Positions 1 to 7,707 are shown, counted from the stretch's first letter. The stretch: 64,000 bases of DNA from Arachnia rubra (GCF_019973735.1 NZ_AP024463.1:62001-126000), one strand, 5' to 3'. Notes: a model not told the origin generated them from the sequence alone. Numbers and translations: made by a program.

Positions 1-20
1 AATTCAGTCTGCTTTCCGTC

Positions 21-566
21 TTGGTGAACTTTTTCATCATCATGGTCACGAACGCCGTGATCATGCTCCTCGTGCTGGCTGTGCTGGCGCTGTTGATTGG
101 CGGTGTCGGCCTGATGTTTGGGGATAGCGACGAGTTCTTCTTCGTCGGGGTGAACGAGAGGGTCGCCACCGGTCAGCTTCTGCTGCTCACCCTGATTGTT
201 ATCCTAGCGACGGCGATACTGCAATTCCACCTTCGCAAGAGGCTGCCGCCGAAGGTTCAGACGCTGCTTCATATGAGCGATGAGGACTACGTCATATGTG
301 AATACTATATCCAGTGGGTGACGTTTTATCTGGTGGTGTATCAGATCGTATTCAACGGCTTCTCATCCGTTCTCAAGGCTTTATTGGAAAATCAGTCGAT
401 CGAGCACTATTTCTCCGTGATCCTCTCCCCGTCGAACATCAACCTCGTGATGCAGCCGGTCCTGATCGCCTCTTGGGTTGCCGTGGTAATGGAGAAGATC
501 CACCATGCGCGAACGAAGACCGTAGAAGATGGCGACGACCCTGCTTCAGGCGTAGCGCCCGCGTGA
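21..566 (+). CDS. Hypothetical multi-span membrane protein, possibly 5'-truncated
   Basis: I do not recognise the family. The product of about 181 residues has four likely membrane segments: one at residues 5-32 (rich in V, L, I and A), one near 50-68, one near 97-113 and one near 137-157. Charged, probably cytoplasmic stretches separate them. It ends in a hydrophilic tail of about 25 residues. The start used is TTG followed at once by GTG. The frame stays open to the left edge of the window, so the true start may lie upstream and the N-terminus may be incomplete. The next gene converges on it and ends only 6 bp downstream. Function is unknown; a transporter subunit or an integral membrane accessory protein is possible. 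Confidence 0.55.
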   Translation: MVNFFIIMVTNAVIMLLVLAVLALLIGGVGLMFGDSDEFFFVGVNERVATGQLLLLTLIVILATAILQFHLRKRLPPKVQTLLHMSDEDYVICEYYIQWVTFYLVVYQIVFNGFSSVLKALLENQSIEHYFSVILSPSNINLVMQPVLIASWVAVVMEKIHHARTKTVEDGDDPASGVAPA

Positions 567-572
567 CTGCGG

Positions 573-1241
573 TCAGCTGACGCCCAGCATGGCCTTGAGG
601 TCGTCGGTCAGTCCTTCGACCACGACCTCACCGTCGAGACGACGGAACTGTTCCGGCGTGACGGCGACGCGCTGCAGGTCGACGACTCGCCTGCCCAGGA
701 CCTCGGTGTGGAGGCCATTCAGCTCGTAGCCCGCGCTGCGGGAGACACCCAGCGACGCCTCATTGCCCACCACCGCTTCCGACTCAGCGCTGCGCGCCCC
801 CAGATGGTCGAACGCGAAGTGCAGCATCAGCTTGCGCATCCATACGCCCCAGCCCTTGCCCTGATGCTCAAGAGCCAGCCACGACCCCGAGTGCACCACA
901 CGGCGTTTCGCGAAGTCCTCCGCCAGGACGTCCTGGCAGCCGACCAGCACTCCGCCGACATACACTCCGAAGGCCAGGGTCCAGTCCTCCGGCCGGAAGC
1001 TCGCGCGCCAGCCCCAGTGCGCCTGGACGGCGTTGCGGCGCCGCTCCGGCAGCGGCGACTCGTACCAGGGAAAGACCCAGTCAGCGTCCTCGTCGGCGAA
1101 GACCGGGCCGCTCAGCAGGTCCAGGTACTCGGGCAAGTCGGCGTCACGGAACACGCGCAACGTCATGTTGCCGTGACTGATCCGCAGCCCGAACGGCGGG
1201 TAGGCATCGACCAGCGGGTCGAGCGGGTCGGGTGCGGTCAT
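573..1241 (-). CDS. GNAT-family N-acetyltransferase (RimJ/RimL-like)
   Basis: Predicted acetyl-CoA-dependent acetyltransferase of 222 residues, close to the usual length for the RimJ/RimL branch that acetylates protein N-termini or small amines. Visible family features are the N-terminal strand T-L-R-V-F-R-D-A-D-L, the central segment where the protein recognises a substrate with W and D residues, and the acetyl-CoA loop region H-Q-G-K-G-W-G (Q/R-x-x-G-x-G type) near residues 124-130. The frame is open farther upstream, but I chose the ATG at 1241 because a GGAGGA ribosome site sits 5 bp before it. It is transcribed convergently with the first gene. The substrate cannot be told from sequence. 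Confidence 0.8.
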   Translation of the reverse strand: MTAPDPLDPLVDAYPPFGLRISHGNMTLRVFRDADLPEYLDLLSGPVFADEDADWVFPWYESPLPERRRNAVQAHWGWRASFRPEDWTLAFGVYVGGVLVGCQDVLAEDFAKRRVVHSGSWLALEHQGKGWGVWMRKLMLHFAFDHLGARSAESEAVVGNEASLGVSRSAGYELNGLHTEVLGRRVVDLQRVAVTPEQFRRLDGEVVVEGLTDDLKAMLGVS

Positions 1242-1274
1242 GGGTCCTCCATATCTCCGGATCTCCGGGGTCAG

Positions 1275-1358
1275 TTTGCTGGCCCTATATCTCATTCGCT
1301 GGGCTTATTCACGTTTGCCTGTGCTGTGAGGCCAGCAAACGTGAATAAGGCCAGCAAA
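1275..1358. repeat. Palindromic repeat, divergent copy 1 of a three-member family
   Basis: This is an intergenic imperfect palindrome. A 21-nt arm at 1298-1318 pairs with 1335-1355 at 20 of 21 positions around a 16-nt loop. The element shares the core TTCACGTTTGCCTGTGCTGT with the two identical copies at 6170-6326 and 14218-14374, but its arm sequence differs and still pairs. It lies about 130 bp beyond the stop of the minus-strand dehydrogenase gene. Further GGCCAGC-type partial repeats follow to about 1400. It is probably a REP-like element or a transcript 3'-end structure. Confidence 0.7.
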
Positions 1359-1486
1359 CCGGCGGCAAGGCCAGCGGAAAAGATTAAGGCCAGCGAAAAG
1401 CAGAGCAGAAAAGTAGGGAAAAGCAGAAAAGAGAAAGCAGGAAAAAGGCAGGACGGCGGGGTCACAGCCGTAGGGCACGTGGCGTC

Positions 1487-2419
1487 CTACGACTTCACCA
1501 CGAACATGAACTCCCGGCCGTCGGTCAGGCGTGGCAGCTGCTCTGCCAGCAGTCTGACCATCCGGGGCCGCATCGCGGTGGTGTTGCCGCCGATGTGGGG
1601 GCTGATGAAGGCGTTGTCAGCCTGCCACAGGGGGTAGTCGTCGGGCAGCGGTTCCGGGTCGAAGACATCGGAGGCCATTCGCAGCCGGCCGGCGACCACC
1701 TCCGCGGTGATGGCGTCGGTGTCGACGACGGGTCCGCGGGCCATGTTCACCAGCAGTGCGTCGTCGGGCATCAGCGCCAGCTCTTCGGTGCCGATCAGGC
1801 CGCGGGTGGCATCGGTCAGCGGCACGATCAGCACGACGATGTCGGCGTGCGGCAGCAGCTGTGACAGCTCGTCGATGCCGTGGATGTGGCCGTGCTCGTC
1901 GTCGCGGGCGGTGGTCGCGACCCGCGTGATCTCGACCTCGAACGGCGCCAGGCGTGCCCGGATCGCCTCGCCGATGGCACCCGTCCCGACGATCAGCACC
2001 CGCGAATCCGCCAGCGCCCGGGTGGACGCCGACTGCCAGCGGCGCTCCCGGGCCCAGCGCGGCAGCTCACGCTGCGCCGCCAGCATCAGCCCGACCGCCA
2101 GCTCCGCGGTGGACGCTTCATGGACGCCGCGCGCGTTGGCCAGGGCGACGCCGTCGGGGACGATGTGCAGTAGATTGTCGTAGCCGGCCGATTGCGCCTG
2201 CACCAGCCGCAGCCTCGGCAGGCCGGCCAGCGACCGCCAGGCCGGGGCGGGCCTGAAGTACGGGACGACGGTGGCGGCCACGTCATCGGCTTCGCCGCCG
2301 AGGACATCGCGGACGGGGGAGTTCCAGTCCCAGATGCGCAGCTCGACACCGAGCTTGTCCGCGGGGGTGTGGGCGGTGAGAGCCTCAAGGAGCTGCTGGT
2401 CCGGCAGGGTCACAATCAT
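1487..2419 (-). CDS. D-isomer-specific 2-hydroxyacid dehydrogenase
   Basis: NAD(P)-dependent reduction of a 2-keto acid to a D-2-hydroxy acid, or the reverse. The product is 310 residues, as usual for the family. The dinucleotide-binding motif G-T-G-A-I-G is at residues 145-150. The catalytic triad of the family is all present: Arg228 in N-M-A-R-G-P, Glu256 in D-P-E-P-L-P and His275 in S-P-H-I-G-G. It lacks the extra C-terminal regulatory domain of long SerA enzymes, so a glyoxylate/hydroxypyruvate reductase-like or phosphoglycerate dehydrogenase-like role is possible, but the substrate is not determined. The ATG at 2419 has only a weak GGGAC ribosome site. It stands alone, divergent from the following iron genes. 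Confidence 0.9.
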   Translation of the reverse strand: MIVTLPDQQLLEALTAHTPADKLGVELRIWDWNSPVRDVLGGEADDVAATVVPYFRPAPAWRSLAGLPRLRLVQAQSAGYDNLLHIVPDGVALANARGVHEASTAELAVGLMLAAQRELPRWARERRWQSASTRALADSRVLIVGTGAIGEAIRARLAPFEVEITRVATTARDDEHGHIHGIDELSQLLPHADIVVLIVPLTDATRGLIGTEELALMPDDALLVNMARGPVVDTDAITAEVVAGRLRMASDVFDPEPLPDDYPLWQADNAFISPHIGGNTTAMRPRMVRLLAEQLPRLTDGREFMFVVKS

Positions 2420-2589
2420 GTCCCGAGTCTAATCAGCGCGGCATTGCCTGAAGGTGATCCGCCAAGAAGTTAACCCGGTGGCAGGTGGATGGGTAACGCC
2501 GATGCGCTGCCCGTGCTCTCAGCATCGCCAGAACGTCTCTTATTTACTTCATCACCGCTCATGCTGGTGGAGCCTCTAAGCTCCTTTCC

Positions 2590-3183
2590 ATGAGGTCGAT
2601 CCATCCGCAGGAAGTGCAGGGGGACCCCTCAGCTGTGCGCTGGGTGGTCCACACGGGAACCGATGACGTGGTTGGCGAGATCGCGACCGCGCCAGGTCCC
2701 TTCGGGCAGCTGCTGCGCGACGGCGTGATCTCCCTGGCCCTGCTGGAGGTCGAGGGCATCTGGACCTGGCTGAGACCAGGACGTGACTGGGACGACTGGG
2801 GTCACAGGGTGCGCGATGCCATCGCGGGATCGCTGGACCACAGCGGCTGGGAAATCAACGGCGACTCCGCCGACCTGCTGCGCCTGGTCGCCAGCGACGT
2901 CGTGGACAACGACCTGGCCAGCGTCATCGAGACGGCCAGCACCACCGTCCAGGTGGTGGAGAACGACGCCACCTGGCTGCTGCTCGACCTCGGCCAGCTT
3001 GAGGAACGCGACCCCACCGCCGCCGCGGAGCTCCAGCAGCACATCGAGCTGCTGGTCCGGCTGCGGTACCCACCCCTTGCCAGGACGTCGCGAGTGGGCG
3101 GTCCTGCGATCAGCCAAGGTCCGGCGGGCAGCCAGATCATGATGAACAACACACCACGCCGGGCGCTCTGGACCGGAGAGTGA
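2590..3183 (+). CDS. NifU-like paralogue lacking the Cys pair, next to feoAB
   Basis: This 197-residue protein is a clear paralogue of the NifU-type protein at 5484-6074: they share the I-H-P-(x)-x-V-x-G-D-P start, the R-W-V-V block, the W-T-W block and the S-A-D-L-L-R block. The C-terminal region matches the NifU/Nfu Fe-S scaffold domain, but where the downstream copy has C-E-D-C-P this one has L-E-E-R-D-P. Both cluster-ligating cysteines are therefore absent, and it probably cannot carry an Fe-S cluster by itself. It may instead be a partner or regulator of the functional copy or of FeoB. It lies 121 bp upstream of feoA in the same orientation, with a putative iron box in between, so it may form a separate transcript. 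Confidence 0.75.
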   Translation: MRSIHPQEVQGDPSAVRWVVHTGTDDVVGEIATAPGPFGQLLRDGVISLALLEVEGIWTWLRPGRDWDDWGHRVRDAIAGSLDHSGWEINGDSADLLRLVASDVVDNDLASVIETASTTVQVVENDATWLLLDLGQLEERDPTAAAELQQHIELLVRLRYPPLARTSRVGGPAISQGPAGSQIMMNNTPRRALWTGE

Positions 3184-3241
3184 GCACCCCCGGGCCGGGT
3201 GGCGACTCGTCCGGTCCGGTGATTTTCCTAGTCAACGGAAG

Positions 3242-3260
3242 TTAGGTTTTGCGACACTAA
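3242..3260 (+). promoter_or_regulatory. Putative IdeR/DtxR iron box upstream of feoA
   Basis: The 19-bp imperfect palindrome TTAGGTTTTGCGACACTAA lies 45 bp before the feoA start. It agrees with the DtxR/IdeR consensus TWAGGTTAGSCTAACCTWA at 14 of 19 positions by my count. The position, close upstream of ferrous iron uptake genes, fits iron-dependent repression. No footprint or regulator gene is in the window. Confidence 0.55.
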
Positions 3261-3304
3261 CCCTCGTAAATCTTGCAAGGCAAGGCGTTGCTAAGTTCGC
3301 GACC

Positions 3305-3553
3305 ATGAGGAACGAGACACCTTATACCGCAAGGACACTCGCTGACCTGAAGGTTGGTGCGACTGCGCGCATCACCGGTTTCGACGGTGACGACGTGATC
3401 AGTCGTCGGCTCTTCGACCTCGGTTTCGCCCCGGGACTGAGCTGCACGCTGGAGAGACGCGCGCCACTGCGCGACCCGCTTATGTTCAGCGTCGGCGGAA
3501 CTGAAATCGTGCTCCGCCATTCTGAGGCTTCGAGAGTGCTGGTGCAGTCATGA
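3305..3553 (+). CDS. feoA: Ferrous iron transport protein A
   Basis: Small cytoplasmic SH3-like protein of 82 residues that assists the FeoB iron permease. Typical FeoA features are visible: L-A-D-L-K-V-G at residues 13-19, the G-F-D-G turn, R-R-L-F-D-L-G-F-A-P-G in the middle and a C-terminal strand with G-G-T-E-I-V-L-R. The length is normal for the family. Its stop overlaps the feoB start by 4 bp (ATGA), so the two are translationally coupled. Expression is probably controlled by iron through the box at 3242-3260. Confidence 0.93.
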   Translation: MRNETPYTARTLADLKVGATARITGFDGDDVISRRLFDLGFAPGLSCTLERRAPLRDPLMFSVGGTEIVLRHSEASRVLVQS

Positions 3554-5487
3554 CCTGCCACGACGAGCACTCCGCCCCCGTCGCCACCGGACTGCGCCGC
3601 TTCGTGCTGGTCGGCAGCCCCAACTGCGGCAAGACCACCCTGTTCAACGCCCTGACCGGGCTGCGCGCCAAGACCGGCAACTATCCCGGCGTCACCGTCT
3701 CCCGCTACGAAGGGGTCCACAAACACGGCGATGCCGAGGTGATCATCGAGGACCTGCCCGGCACCTACTCCCTCGACCCGATCAGCCCAGACGAAGAGGT
3801 GGTGACCGAGGTCCTCGACGCGGGCGAGTCGGTGCACTCGCCGATCTCCGGGCACATCGTGCTGATGGACGCCACGCAGCTGCGCCGCGGGCTCGGGATG
3901 CTCGCCCAGGTGCTGCAGCGCGAACGCCCGACCCTCGCGGTCCTGACCTTCACCGACGAGCTGGCCCGGCGCGGTGGCTCTGTCGACGTCGATGCCCTCT
4001 CCCGGGCGGCCGGGGTGCGCGTGCTCCCCGTTGTCGCAGGTGACAGGCGTGGCGTCGACGCTCTGTCCGAGGCCTTCACCGAGGTCGGCTCGTGGCCCGC
4101 GCCCATCGTCCCGCCGCCGACCGGCCACGAGGAGGTCGCGTCCTGGGCTGAGTCCGTGCTGGAGAGCGCCAACTACCGCGCCCCGGGTGCCGACGAGCGC
4201 ACCCGCCGCCTCGACCGGGTGCTGCTGCATCCGGTGTGGGGGACGTTGATCTTCTTCGCGACGATGTACGTGTTCTTCCAGATCATCTTCACCATCGCCG
4301 CCCCCATCAACGACGCCTTCGAGGGCTTCTTCGTCTGGCTCGGTGGGTTGGCGAAGGATCAGATCCCGATCGACTGGCTGGCCTCCCTCGTCGGCGACGG
4401 CATCTTCGCCGGCGTCGGCGCGGTGGTGGCGTTCCTGCCGCAGATCACGCTGCTGTTCCTGATGATCGCGCTGCTGGAGGGCAGCGGCTACCTGTCCCGG
4501 GCCGCCTTCCTGATGGACCGCGTCATGGGCATGGCCGGGCTGGAGGGACGCGCCTTCGTCGCCCTGCTGAGCTCGGTGGCCTGCGCCATCCCCGGCATCA
4601 TGGCCACCCGCACCCTGCCGTCGGCCAAGGACCGCATTGCCACCATGATGGGGGCGCCGCTGATGACCTGCTCCGCGCGCCTGCCCGTCTACACCCTGCT
4701 GATCGGGATTATGGTGCCTGGAGACCTGTTCTGGGGACCGTTCCAGGCGCAGGGCACCATCATGTTCGGGCTCTACCTGCTCGGCGCGGTCTCCGCGATG
4801 GTCGCGGCGTGGGTGTTCAAGCGCATCGTCGGACGCGGCACCACGCAGCTGCCGTTCTACATGGAGATGCCGTCCTACCGGCTACCCAGCTTCCGCACCG
4901 TCGTCATCGCTGTGTGGGACTCCTGCAAGGCGTTCCTGAAGAAGGTGTCGGGGATCATCATGGTGGTCACGATCGTGCTGTGGGCGCTGCTGAACTTCCC
5001 CACCCCCAGCGAGGACGCCATGACCGCCGCCGGGGTGGACGTCGGCGACGACGCGGCTGTGACCGCCTACACCCTCGACAACTCCTACGCCGCCGGGATC
5101 GGCCGGGCCGTCGCCCCCGTCTTCGACCCACTCGGCTTCGACTGGCACATCAACATCGGCGTGATCAGCTCCCTCGCGGCCCGCGAGACGGTGGTTTCGA
5201 CGCTGGGCCAGGTCGCCGCGGCCGAGGACCCGGAGGATCCCGGGGACTCGCTGGCGCAGATGACACACTCCGACGGCCCGCACGCCGGTGAGCTGGTGTT
5301 CACGCCGAGCACGATCGCGGCGCTGCTGGTGTTTTTCGTCTATGCGCTGCAGTGTGCCTCCACCCTGGGCGTGATGAAACGCGAGACGGGCACGTGGCGT
5401 TGGTCGGCCATCGCGTTCGTCTACATGGGGACGCTCGCCTGGGTGTTCGCGTTCGCGGCGAAACTCATCGTGGGGGCGTTCACATGA
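3550..5487 (+). CDS. feoB: Ferrous iron permease FeoB
   Basis: Fe(II) uptake permease of the cytoplasmic membrane, 645 residues. The N-terminal G domain shows G1 at residues 22-29 (G-S-P-N-C-G-K-T), the G2 region around Y-P-G-V-T-V-S and G3 D-L-P-G-T-Y-S. The membrane part has the usual two Gate repeats, including the E-G-S-G-Y-L-S-R-A-A-F-L-M-D block and the conserved Cys-containing segments S-V-A-C-A-I-P-G and M-T-C-S-A-R-L-P. The protein is somewhat shorter than E. coli FeoB, as many actinobacterial forms are. It is coupled by ATGA overlaps to feoA upstream and to the NifU-like gene downstream, which points to one operon for iron import and Fe-S assembly. Confidence 0.95.
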   Translation: MTCHDEHSAPVATGLRRFVLVGSPNCGKTTLFNALTGLRAKTGNYPGVTVSRYEGVHKHGDAEVIIEDLPGTYSLDPISPDEEVVTEVLDAGESVHSPISGHIVLMDATQLRRGLGMLAQVLQRERPTLAVLTFTDELARRGGSVDVDALSRAAGVRVLPVVAGDRRGVDALSEAFTEVGSWPAPIVPPPTGHEEVASWAESVLESANYRAPGADERTRRLDRVLLHPVWGTLIFFATMYVFFQIIFTIAAPINDAFEGFFVWLGGLAKDQIPIDWLASLVGDGIFAGVGAVVAFLPQITLLFLMIALLEGSGYLSRAAFLMDRVMGMAGLEGRAFVALLSSVACAIPGIMATRTLPSAKDRIATMMGAPLMTCSARLPVYTLLIGIMVPGDLFWGPFQAQGTIMFGLYLLGAVSAMVAAWVFKRIVGRGTTQLPFYMEMPSYRLPSFRTVVIAVWDSCKAFLKKVSGIIMVVTIVLWALLNFPTPSEDAMTAAGVDVGDDAAVTAYTLDNSYAAGIGRAVAPVFDPLGFDWHINIGVISSLAARETVVSTLGQVAAAEDPEDPGDSLAQMTHSDGPHAGELVFTPSTIAALLVFFVYALQCASTLGVMKRETGTWRWSAIAFVYMGTLAWVFAFAAKLIVGAFT

Positions 5488-6074
5488 CCAGGCCGCTTCC
5501 GATCCATCCCGAGGCCGTCCCCGGCGACCCGCAGGCGGTGCGGTGGGTGGTGCCCACCGGTTCCGTCCCCGTCGGGGAGGTGCGTGGCGCGCCCGGTAGT
5601 TTCGGGTCGATGCTGGAATACGGGGTGATCTCCCGTGCCCTGGTGGAGGCCGATGGCGTCTGGACCTGGATCCCGTCCGACCAGGTCTGGAGCCGGGTCG
5701 GGTCCAAGGTCCGTGACGCCCTCGTCGCATCCCTCGGGGACGAGGGCTGGGACGTCGAGACCGGATCCGCCGACCTGCTGAGGTACATCTCCCGTGACGT
5801 GGTGGAGCATCAGCTGGCCGCGTACATCGCCAGCCACGGTGGGCAGATCCAGGTGGCCGACAATGACGCCGAGACGGTGGAGGTCGACTTCGGCGGGGCC
5901 TGCGAGGACTGCCCCGCCGCCGGCCAGACCCTCCACCACCGCATCGAGACCGCCATCCGCGCTCGCTATCCACGTTTGCGGACCGTCAAACGGGTGGGGG
6001 ACGACGACAGGAAGAACGGGAAGAAGAGCGGCCTCACCTGGCTCAACTTCCCAGGCCGCAAGCCAAGGTCCTGA
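5484..6074 (+). CDS. NifU-domain Fe-S scaffold-like protein linked to FeoB
   Basis: This 196-residue protein has a C-terminal NifU/Nfu-type domain carrying the cluster-binding pair Cys140 and Cys143 (G-A-C-E-D-C-P-A). An N-terminal region of about 90 residues is shared with the paralogue at 2590-3183. The start overlaps the feoB stop as ATGA, so it is translated together with the iron permease. By analogy with other Nfu proteins it may hold or deliver a [4Fe-4S] or other iron cluster. A FeoC-like role, sensing cluster or redox state for FeoB, is an inference from position only. The basic Lys/Arg-rich C-terminal tail is not typical of Nfu proteins. Confidence 0.8.
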   Translation: MTRPLPIHPEAVPGDPQAVRWVVPTGSVPVGEVRGAPGSFGSMLEYGVISRALVEADGVWTWIPSDQVWSRVGSKVRDALVASLGDEGWDVETGSADLLRYISRDVVEHQLAAYIASHGGQIQVADNDAETVEVDFGGACEDCPAAGQTLHHRIETAIRARYPRLRTVKRVGDDDRKNGKKSGLTWLNFPGRKPRS

Positions 6075-6169
6075 CCGCCGCGCCGCCTACGCGCTGGATC
6101 TCGCGCTGACGTCGTCCTTCAGCAAGCCGGGGTCCTGACCACCGCGCTGCTGCCCGGCATGCACTCGCT

Positions 6170-6326
6170 CGGCGCGTCGTGGCGCTTCCCACATCACCGA
6201 TCGCGTGTGGTCCGTTGCTGACGGCGTGGTAGCCGGTTTTGCTGGCCTTAACCCCGGATCGCTGGCCTTGTTCACGTTTGCCTGTGCTGTGACGCCAGCA
6301 AACAGCAACAAGGCCAGCAAAACCGC
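6170..6326. repeat. 157-bp direct repeat, left copy, with nested palindromes
   Basis: This is identical base for base to 14218-14374. It contains 14-bp perfect arms at 6236-6249 and 6310-6323, plus an alternative 12-bp pairing of 6261-6272 with 6307-6318. The two hairpins compete for the same right arm. It lies in the 331-bp gap (6075-6405) between the NifU-like gene and the antitoxin gene; I see no other gene in that gap. The two copies bracket the accessory segment. Confidence 0.85.
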
Positions 6327-6405
6327 GGTAAGGCCAGCGAACGGAAGGACGGGCTGGCGGCTGCCTGGTCTTGATCGAGGAGGTGCTCGCTGGCACCGTT
6401 AAACC

Positions 6406-6630
6406 ATGAGCACACAGGTCAACGTCTCCGAGGCCAGGGCACAGCTCCCTGACCTCCTCGCCCGGGCTGGGAATGGCGAGGAGATCATCATCGCTGAGGC
6501 CGGACGACCCGTTGCCCGGATTGTTGCCGTCTGTGAACCCGCGAAAAGGGTTTTTCCAAGCTATGCCGAATATGACATCCCCGACGATATTCTCCTCAGG
6601 ACCATGCCCAAGGAGGAATTCGCGCTCTAG
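6406..6630 (+). CDS. Phd/YefM-type antitoxin, apparently orphan
   Basis: This 74-residue protein resembles the Phd/YefM (VapB-like) antitoxins. The N-terminus V-N-V-S-E-A-R-A-Q-L-P-D-L-L-A-R is the typical DNA-binding/dimerisation start, followed by G-E-E-I-I-I-A-E-A-G-R-P-V-A-R-I-V. The C-terminal 25 residues would be the toxin-neutralising tail. Such antitoxins normally sit just before a PIN-domain or RelE-type toxin gene. No toxin ORF follows: the next 100 bp hold only a 31-codon ORF with no ribosome site, and then a broken acetyltransferase on the other strand. It is probably a remnant of a toxin-antitoxin pair, or an antitoxin acting in trans. Confidence 0.75.
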   Translation: MSTQVNVSEARAQLPDLLARAGNGEEIIIAEAGRPVARIVAVCEPAKRVFPSYAEYDIPDDILLRTMPKEEFAL

Positions 6631-6728
6631 GAGTCATAACAGTGGCGGATCTGCTATGAATCTAAAGGCTCTTAAGGAAGAAGCCGTTCGAAGAGTCCTT
6701 CCTGCTTGGCCCTGTGGTGGGCGACCTC

Positions 6729-7007
6729 CTATCTATCTGAGTTTCCTGTAAACCCAGGGACCTGGAAGTCGAAGGTGTCCAGACGGATCAGAGTGGAGTC
6801 CAGGAACTGGTCCTGTTCCTCGACGGCCTCTATCAGGCGGTGTCCCAGTCCCCGGCAATGATGCTCCTTCTCGTCCACGAACAGGGTCGAGACGTAAGGG
6901 ATCCGGTGGCTGCGGAGTTGCACGTCCCCGGCTATGAGCCTGTCTCCCATCCTTGATTCCCAGGCGCACTCTGCCGTCGACCTCAGCAGGGCACTGAGCG
7001 TTGTCAT
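6729..7007 (-). pseudogene. Broken GNAT acetyltransferase fragment
   Basis: A 92-residue reading frame matches the second half of a GNAT acetyltransferase: V-S-T-L-F-V-D-E-K, then C-R-G-L-G-H-R-L-I-E (acetyl-CoA loop), then L-D-T-F-D-F-Q-V-P-G-F. In related proteins P-G-F is followed by Y-x-K-L-G-Y. Here that continuation appears in another frame (V-Y-R-K-L-R), and both frames stop at once. The gene therefore looks frameshifted and 3'-truncated. The N-terminal part is also short for the family. It sits at the left side of the AT-rich accessory block and is probably debris from an earlier rearrangement. Confidence 0.6.
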
Positions 7008-7447
7008 AGGCCTTCAGCCGGGACGTGATCTCTTCAGTTTCGGTGCTTCGGAGAATCTGGCCAGTGTCATCGTCTCATCCAGGGTTGGGAGGCCTATGAC
7101 GATGTCGTAGGCACAAGTCAAGGCGGCATGGGATCGCGTAGGCAACATGGCTCCGCCAGTCCCGCCCCATATAGGTGATCTTCTGCTGACAAGGGATTTT
7201 ACTCGACAGACCTCCGGTATTTAGCCTAGGTCGAAGAGCGCACCTCAGAATCTCCAGGATGATGGAGCCAGATCGTGCCATAGTACAAAAGTCACAACTA
7301 TGATTGACTTTGGTGGACAAGGTCGATCATAGTGTAGCTATAACGAATCAAAGCGGGGTAGATTCGGCCTCGGAGACAAGCCGAGCGCGCGTGAATCCAT
7401 ATGGGGATCGGCACTGAGAGTCTCGCTCTATAGGGAAGGAGAAGACT
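7008..7447. other. Intergenic region upstream of the peptide operon
   Basis: This 440-bp stretch has no ORF that I can support. Two short minus-strand frames lack ribosome sites and resemble nothing. The distal part becomes AT-rich and contains the promoter and inverted repeat listed separately. The proximal part may be eroded sequence of the adjoining acetyltransferase locus. Confidence 0.5.
7297..7333 (+). promoter_or_regulatory. Putative promoter with overlapping 12-bp inverted repeat
   Basis: A TTGACT -35 (7304-7309) and a CATAGT -10 (7328-7333) are separated by 18 bp. The same segment forms an inverted repeat: ACTATGATTGAC at 7297-7308 against GTCGATCATAGT at 7322-7333, pairing at 11 of 12 positions. 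The palindrome covers both promoter elements, as expected for a regulator-controlled promoter. It would drive the 80-residue peptide gene at 7448. The NarL-type regulator at 12367-13038 is a candidate binder. Confidence 0.45.
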
Positions 7448-7690
7448 ATGAAGTCATCTATTGTCGCTGAGTCCTGCCGCCCTTTGGCAGCTCAGCTGAA
7501 GACTCGATTCGACGCTGCTCTTGTTCGTTACGACGGATGGTTCCTGGTAGTTGTGGCCGTCGTTTTGGCCCTCGCCGCTACCTTCCTAGCCGGTATGGCT
7601 GCTTGGTGCGTAATCTATGGCAATGGCAGTTTCACTGGCAACTGGTATTGGAAGAATGGCTGGGAGGTAGGCCTGGAATGCAAACGCTGA
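7448..7690 (+). CDS. Single-span precursor peptide (candidate bacteriocin or signal peptide)
   Basis: I do not recognise this 80-residue product. Residues 1-30 are amphipathic and positively charged. Residues 31-56 form one strongly hydrophobic helix (V-V-V-A-V-V-L-A-L-A-A). Residues 57-80 are Gly-, Asn- and Trp-rich (N-G-S-F-T-G-N-W-Y-W-K-N-G-W) and end in E-C-K-R. Cys54 at the membrane edge and Cys77 near the end could form a disulfide. The ATG has a good AAGGAG site 7 bp upstream. It is the first gene of a run encoding an ABC ATPase, a permease, a small membrane protein and an M50-like protease. That is the usual arrangement for a peptide that is cut in the membrane and exported, so this is probably the substrate. 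The base composition is AT-rich compared with the flanks. Confidence 0.65.
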   Translation: MKSSIVAESCRPLAAQLKTRFDAALVRYDGWFLVVVAVVLALAATFLAGMAAWCVIYGNGSFTGNWYWKNGWEVGLECKR

Positions 7691-7707
7691 CATAGCAGTC
7701 AGAAACT

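Noticed and set aside
6656..6751. 31-codon ORF after the antitoxin, as a possible toxin remnant
   Set aside because: No ribosome site and no resemblance to a PIN or RelE toxin; it also overlaps the acetyltransferase remnant on the other strand.
7075..7320. 81-codon minus-strand ORF upstream of the peptide gene
   Set aside because: Composition unlike a protein, no ribosome site, and it runs through the likely promoter of the peptide operon.
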